DNA from: an uncultured Bacteroidota bacterium
GTDB lineage: Bacteria; Bacteroidota; Bacteroidia; Chitinophagales; Chitinophagaceae
Direction: 5' to 3'
DNA: 12,055 bases
NCBI GenBank assembly: GCA_946479615.1
Contig: CAMLGR010000140.1
Span: forward strand, 1-12,055
The translations under genes were made by a program, and so were the position numbers. A model generated the notes under the pieces. The model was not told the DNA's origin and did no database searches. It was given only the letters and a program-made list of their open reading frames with translations. Below, piece after piece: positions 8,608-12,055 of the stretch; positions within the stretch are counted from its first letter, which is position 1; the number at the start of each line of letters is the position of its first letter.

Positions 8608-8783
8608 TTCCAAATTCGTTTACCCGAAAATAAATGCTCACTTCTGCCGCGCTTCGAATATTGAGATCCAGAAACTTGCATAATAAGCATATTGCAATTT
8701 ACTGAATTGGACTGACGATGTTTATTTGACTAAACATTAAAAATCACGAAATTAGCCTTAAATTGATAACGATAACCAGCAAT
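8608..8783. promoter_or_regulatory. Divergent intergenic region expected to hold two promoters
   Basis: These 176 bases separate the divergently transcribed STAND gene and HExxH protein gene, so promoters for both should lie here. On the - strand, TATTTTCG some 20-25 bases before the STAND start and TAATTTCG further up resemble the Bacteroidota -7 box TAnnTTTG with one mismatch, but neither has a matching TTG box at the right distance. The + strand has no good match. The assignment rests on gene layout, not on a recognised promoter. Confidence 0.4.
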
Positions 8784-9410
8784 ATGGACCAAGTCAGAAA
8801 AATGGCCATTCACGAAGCTAGCCACACGATCATCGCAAGGCTTTTTCAGGATTATCTCGACCTTCAACAGGTGACAATATGCAGAAAGATGCTGAGTGGT
8901 GAAACAGAATCTGATAAGATTGTAGCAGCCAATTCCGGCAATATGAAAAGATATGACCCGGAAGCTTATATGGCCTATGGCATTACTAATCTCGCAGGAA
9001 TTATCGGGCAAAATATCGCGGCTGAAGAAAGGGGGGCGTTTGTAGCGAGGAAAAAAGAAATACTCGATCATCCCGATTCACTCGATAAAGAATTCGGGGG
9101 AAAAGATTTTCAGGAATTCTTTAATACTCTTTCAGTGAATCATCATCGGTACAAGCTGGACCAATTGGGATATCAGCAATTTTGCCTTGAATTCCTGATA
9201 GACTTTCTTACGATACCAGAGGTATGGGAAAGTGTAGAGAAATTCGCGGGTACAATTTTAGACAAAGAAGACGAGAAAATGGGAGCGCCGGAACTTTCTT
9301 CATTTTTTGCCAGTAGCGGGTATGATGATTTTCTGAAATCAAATGGACAGGAATTTTTAGGGAGAATAATGTATAAGGAAACTAACGACTATACTGATGA
9401 GAAAAAATAA
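8784..9410 (+). CDS. Stand-alone FtsH-peptidase-like (M41-like) HExxH zinc metallopeptidase
   Basis: The 208-residue product (from ATG 8784; an in-frame TTG at 8763 is less likely) begins MDQVRKMAIHEASHTIIARL. H10-E11-x-x-H14 is the zinc-binding motif, in the form seen in M41 (FtsH) peptidases (HEAGH), here with Ser for Gly. After a beta-type segment (QQVTICRKML) comes YGITNLAGIIGQNIAAEE (65-82), matching the M41 helix usually written LAGRAAE. The third zinc ligand, an Asp in FtsH, may be in the 120-140 region (KLDQLGY or LIDFL), but I cannot assign it. No AAA domain, membrane segment or signal peptide is present, so it is a cytoplasmic peptidase-only protein. It is divergent from the STAND NTPase and 46 bases upstream of the DUF2971 gene, so it may be part of a defence cassette; cleavage of a partner protein would be its expected activity. 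Family fairly sure, role inferred. Confidence 0.65.
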   Translation: MDQVRKMAIHEASHTIIARLFQDYLDLQQVTICRKMLSGETESDKIVAANSGNMKRYDPEAYMAYGITNLAGIIGQNIAAEERGAFVARKKEILDHPDSLDKEFGGKDFQEFFNTLSVNHHRYKLDQLGYQQFCLEFLIDFLTIPEVWESVEKFAGTILDKEDEKMGAPELSSFFASSGYDDFLKSNGQEFLGRIMYKETNDYTDEKK

Positions 9411-9456
9411 CTATTGAATAGTAGTTGGTTACTACAGATAGAAAAATAAAACAGTA

Positions 9457-10331
9457 ATGAAAGATGCCATTGATATGGAAGATTGGGGTCTTACCAAAGA
9501 AGACATACTGGAACTTGAGAAAGAGGGCGTTTTTGTAAGAATCCCTGACTTCTATTATAAGTATTCACGCATTAATGACAATTTTCTCGCATCGGTCCGG
9601 GAAAATTATTTCTGGTTATCCAAACCAACAGACTTTAATGATCCATTTGATGCAAGAATTTTGCTTGACACAGATAATTCAGTAGAAGAAATAGATCACC
9701 ATATCAGTAAAATATTTGAAGGCTCGGAGCTGAAAGAAGATGCAAGAAGGATTTATCGTGATCTGAGAACCTCTCATACGGCCCTATTTCATGATTTTAT
9801 CAATGTACCTTATCTAAATATGGTAGGAAGTATCGGAATATGTTGTTTTACTCATACGCCCTCCAATTTATTGATGTGGGCTCATTATGCGGATAATCAT
9901 AAGGGAGTTTGCATTAAATATAATTTTTCAAAGGAAGAGTATATCTCTTCCATATTATATCCGGTTGATTATTCGACCGACTATCCAAGAGTGAAGTTTG
10001 TGGCAATTAACAACCCGGGCATTTATGAACAGATATTCCTGACCAAATCCGAGGATTGGAAATATGAAGAGGAATGGCGGATCGTACAAACCAAACACCT
10101 AAGAGGTGTGGAAGGTAATGATACGGAGCCGACAAATTACGGGAGGCTGGCCTTTCAAAAAGACGCAATAGTGGAAGTTTTTTTGGATGCCGTACGTCCG
10201 AAGAGGATATTCAACGGGTGATTACGGTATTCAAAGAATCCGGATATTCTTCGGTAGTTTTTAAGCAGGCTTTTATGGTCGATTTTAAGTTTCAAGTGGA
10301 TTTCAAGGAAATTGCGAATATAATTTTATAG
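9457..10331 (+). pseudogene. DUF2971-family gene with a frame change at a T7 run (disrupted or recoded)
   Basis: The uninterrupted frame runs from ATG 9457 to TGA 10221 (254 residues). It has DUF2971 landmarks: YFWLSKPTDFNDPFDAR (51-67), a CCFTHTPSNLLMWAHYADN block (129-147), GVCIKY, and LTKSEDWKYEEEWRIV (195-210). The family's next element, a V-F/I-x-G-C/x-R-T-S-E-E segment, is broken: frame 0 gives VEVFLDAVRPKRIFNG and stop. Reading with one extra T in the T7 run (10178-10184) gives VEVFFGCRTSEEDIQ and continues 49 more codons to TAG at 10329-10331, for about 291 residues. So either one T has been lost (mutation or sequencing error), or the ribosome slips -1 at the heptamer T TTT TTG (10179-10185), which is in the correct phase. 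DUF2971 proteins have no firm biochemical role; many sit in defence or mobile regions. The 46-base spacing suggests co-transcription with the metallopeptidase gene. Confidence 0.75.
10179..10185 (+). other. Slippery heptamer T TTT TTG at the DUF2971 frame change
   Basis: Zero-frame codons here are GTT TTT TTG, so the heptamer is in the X XXY YYZ phase needed for -1 ribosomal slippage, and the -1 frame is exactly the one that restores the family's C-terminus. Polymerase slippage on the T run could do the same. I did not identify a clear downstream stem or an upstream Shine-Dalgarno-like stimulator, so simple loss of one T is at least as likely. Confidence 0.45.
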
Positions 10332-10417
10332 GAAAAATCATCACGACGGTAATTGTTGTAGTCAGATGGTATATCAGAAATAAGCAGGTTCCGGAATTCA
10401 TAGCCACATGGGAAGGA

Positions 10418-10753
10418 ATGCATCCTGTTTATAAGGAAGGATTATTCGGGGAATTGTTTTCGAAGCCCATAAGGGAACCCAATGAAAAGTATCACACGCT
10501 TGATTTTGAAAGTCAGCATTACACGACCTACATCAATGTCGGATTGTGGCGCAGCATTGAGGATTTTGACAAGGCCATCGGAGCCATGATACCCGGAAGA
10601 GATAAACATCCTAAAAGAGGCGAGGATCCAAAGAAGAGGAATAAAGAATTAATTGAAGTTTACGATTTCGAGTATAAGCTCTGGGAAAGAATCGTTATGG
10701 AAGTAGAAAAGATGCGCGGCGGAGACTGGAAATTGCCTGATGCTGATTTCTGA
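10418..10753 (+). CDS. ABM/Dabb-like small protein, N-terminus lacking a standard start codon
   Basis: The ATG-started frame gives 111 residues, with HYTTYINVGLWRSIEDFDKAIG (about 38-59) and an end of WERIVMEVEKMRGGDWKLPDADF. This is the style of antibiotic-biosynthesis-monooxygenase-like proteins with the ferredoxin-like alpha/beta fold, which are mostly small cytoplasmic oxygenases or binding proteins. The frame stays open upstream of 10418 and reads VIVVVRWYIRNKQVPEFIAT before the Met, which is exactly the first strand and helix of such a fold. The true protein therefore probably begins near 10337-10352, directly after the DUF2971 stop at 10331. No ATG, GTG or TTG occurs there; only ATC or ATT codons are available. 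A lost start codon (for example ATG to ATC) or a rare ATT start would explain it. If translation starts only at 10418 the fold would be incomplete. Family call moderate. Confidence 0.5.
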   Translation: MHPVYKEGLFGELFSKPIREPNEKYHTLDFESQHYTTYINVGLWRSIEDFDKAIGAMIPGRDKHPKRGEDPKKRNKELIEVYDFEYKLWERIVMEVEKMRGGDWKLPDADF

Positions 10754-10785
10754 AACGATGATTCCATGCATTCACGGCCATATTT

Positions 10786-11711
10786 TTAATCTCTCATCAG
10801 GTATTCAAATAAGGATTTTTTCTCTTCATTTGTCGCAAGGGAGTGAATACTGGTGTGTATATATTTTCGTTCCGGAATTGACCGGGAATATAGCCTCGCG
10901 TAAACAGTCAAGGCATCCAGCGTTAGTGAGATGTAATTAAAACTAGTCTGGTAGATTTCATCATAGGACGAGAAATCGGGAGAAGGGAAGGTTTCCTTGT
11001 ATTCTTTGTTCAGATCAGGCTTGCTTCAAAGACGGTAATGGTCTGCCCCTCTGTAATTCTTTGTTTAGCGGTTGAAACCAGTCCATACATCTGTTCCCGT
11101 GAGAATGTATTTTCTGTCTCCTGCAAACTGACCCCGGTTACGATATCATTAGAACCAACGGCGATTCCCATGACCAATAATTCTTCATTAGAACCTTTGC
11201 TTAATATCTCCAATGCAATTTTCTGAACTTTCTCATGATTGGTAAGACGATAGTCAATTGTCCTGTCTGCTTTGCGACCATATGCTTGTCCAATATACAT
11301 GACTTCAAGATCGGTCGGTAGTGGTTCGGTTACCGACTCGCCAACAGAGTCTTCCTTTAACAAATACAGGTAATTGTATAACACGAAATCTCTGACGAGT
11401 ATATCTTTTCTCTCACCCTCATCAATATTGAAAAAACCGTTCTCAAATCCATGTACCAGAATGGTTCGAGGTATGCTCACTGAAAAGGAAACTCGCTCAT
11501 GCCTACACGATAAAGTATATAAGTGTATTGACTGAACACCATCGCCATGATTTACCAATTCATCGAAATAAATCTTCTTGCGTTTCGCCAGCAGGTATAC
11601 ATGAGACTTTATATCCCGCAATACATCAGATAAGTGTTTATCCCCTAGGTTTACCGGGTCGAATAGAACACCTTTTTCAGAGTAGAAGTTTAAACCTACT
11701 TTCCAATTCAT
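10786..11711 (-). pseudogene. YIGQ-motif protein gene broken by a small out-of-frame deletion
   Basis: The uninterrupted frame runs from ATG 11711 to TGA 11010-11012 (233 residues). Near residues 138-164 it has MYIGQAYGRKADRTIDYRLTNHEKVQKI as a Y-I-G-Q...R...RL..H pattern, recalling the GIY-YIG nuclease core, and a block NEELLVMGIA. The frame ends ...ITVFEASLI, where relatives, as I recall them, continue EAxLIxYFxPxxNKEYKxTFP. The missing piece appears in another frame just downstream: KPDLNKEYKETFPSPDFSSY and then SLTLDALTVYARLYSR up to TAA at 10786-10788. The join lacks about six residues after Glu-Ala, so a deletion of perhaps 15-20 bases that is not a multiple of three best explains it, at about 11010-11026. 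It converges on the ABM-like gene, 32 bases away. Upstream lie two AT-rich inverted repeats. The frameshift is well supported; nuclease kinship is tentative. Confidence 0.75.
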
Positions 11712-11749
11712 AACAAATGATTTGCTAATAATATACAGGACCTTTCGGA

Positions 11750-11775
11750 ATTGTCAAGAAATTTCGCCTGACAAT
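11750..11775. repeat. Inverted repeat upstream of the YIGQ-motif gene
   Basis: ATTGTCA (11750-11756) and TGACAAT (11769-11775) form a perfect 7-base inverted repeat with a 12-base spacer, centred about 50 bases before the - strand ATG at 11711. The position suits an operator or a hairpin in the leader. On the + strand it is followed by AATTTTTCTT and could act as a terminator, although no + strand gene precedes it. A second inverted repeat, AAATCTA/TAGATTT with a 6-base loop, lies at 11791-11810. Confidence 0.35.
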
Positions 11776-11931
11776 AATTTTTCTTGTTCAAAATCTAAAA
11801 AAGTAGATTTCTATAGTCGTTCAAAGAATCGAATTTTTTCTGGATATCACTATGTTGTGTAATTAAAATTGAATTCCGTAAACAAAACTGTAAACGAATT
11901 GACCAAAAATGAGTCATATTAAATAAAGAAA

Positions 11932-11945
11932 CCCTCCGAAAAGGG
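11932..11945 (-). terminator. Probable intrinsic terminator of the tRNA-Arg transcript
   Basis: On the - strand, CCCT and AGGG pair around a 6-base loop (TTTCGG), followed at once by the T-rich stretch TTTCTTTATTT. The hairpin lies 38 bases beyond the 3' end of tRNA-Arg and in its direction, the expected place for a terminator. The stem is only 4 pairs, so efficiency is uncertain. Confidence 0.5.
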
Positions 11946-11983
11946 CTCAAAATCAAAGAAATAAAATTTTAAAAATTAGCTAG

Positions 11984-12055
11984 TAGCCTCGACAGGAATC
12001 GAACCTGTATCTGGAGCTTCGGAAACTCTTATACTATCCATTGTACTACGAGGCC
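11984..12055 (-). tRNA. tRNA-Arg (anticodon CCG)
   Basis: Read on the - strand, the 72 bases fold as a full cloverleaf. The acceptor is GGCCTCG/CGAGGCT (first pair G-U), the D arm GTAC/GTAT with loop AATGGATA, the anticodon arm AGAGT/GCTCC (top pair mismatched) with loop TTCCGAA, a 4-base variable loop, and the T arm ACAGG/CCTGT with loop TTCGATT; the discriminator is A. The loop places CCG at positions 34-36, decoding CGG. An A in the D loop and A73 agree with arginine identity. CCA is not encoded. The gene ends exactly at the window edge but is complete. Its 3' end faces the accessory region. Confidence 0.9.

Noticed and set aside
9421..9435. GTAGT/ACTAC hairpin between the metallopeptidase and DUF2971 genes
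   Set aside because: Only 5 pairs with no T-run after it, in a 46-base gap within a likely operon; not supported as a terminator.
10891..10898. TAGCCTCG, matching the last 8 bases of the tRNA 3' end, as a possible attachment site copy
   Set aside because: The match stops after 8 bases and lies in sequence that codes for the YIGQ-motif protein's C-terminus, so chance is the simplest explanation.
10740..10940. 66-codon + strand frame after the ABM-like gene
   Set aside because: It lies antisense to the displaced C-terminal frame of the YIGQ-motif gene, whose sequence is family-like; this frame has no recognisable features.

Overview
The window looks like a piece of a Bacteroidota chromosome, probably of Chitinophagaceae-like type. 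This rests on the protein style (an N-terminally anchored protein, a Bacteroidota-type lipoprotein, LamG domains), moderate to low GC, starts that lack a strong Shine-Dalgarno, and a tRNA-Arg(CCG) with no encoded CCA. The assignment is an inference and no marker gene is present.

Left part (1-4496, GC-richer, all on the + strand): a CbxX/CfxQ-type AAA+ ATPase whose reading frame is open to the window edge, a small protein with an N-terminal membrane anchor, and a lipoprotein with a clear lipobox. These three are tightly spaced and look like one operon. After a 251-base gap comes a 701-residue protein with two LamG-like (concanavalin A-fold) domains and a hydrophobic C-terminal third but no Sec signal peptide. 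These genes may belong to a larger surface, assembly or delivery locus that begins upstream of the window.

Right part (about 4500-11983, more AT-rich): an accessory region. A 1237-residue protein on the - strand combines an N-terminal restriction-endonuclease-like domain, a STAND/NACHT-like P-loop NTPase and a long alpha-helical C-terminal region. This is the layout of Avs-type antiviral sensors, but the usual (D/E)-x-K of the nuclease is not visible. Divergent from it is a stand-alone HExxH protein resembling the peptidase domain of FtsH (M41), followed on the same strand by a DUF2971-family gene and an ABM-like (ferredoxin-like fold) gene. Converging on these is a gene of a family with a YIGQ...R...RL..H motif.

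The last three genes all look damaged or unusually encoded. The DUF2971 gene changes frame at a run of seven T that also forms a perfect -1 slippery heptamer (T TTT TTG). The ABM-like gene has about 27 in-frame codons of good domain sequence before its first ATG and no standard start codon among them. The YIGQ gene stops at 11010, while its conserved C-terminus continues in another frame to 10786. This is either a decaying defence-type island beside a tRNA gene, a set of sequencing indels, or in one case recoding.

The window ends with tRNA-Arg(CCG) on the - strand, complete to the last base, with its 3' end facing the accessory region and a probable terminator 38 bases downstream of it. No integrase, transposase, CRISPR array or rRNA was found.
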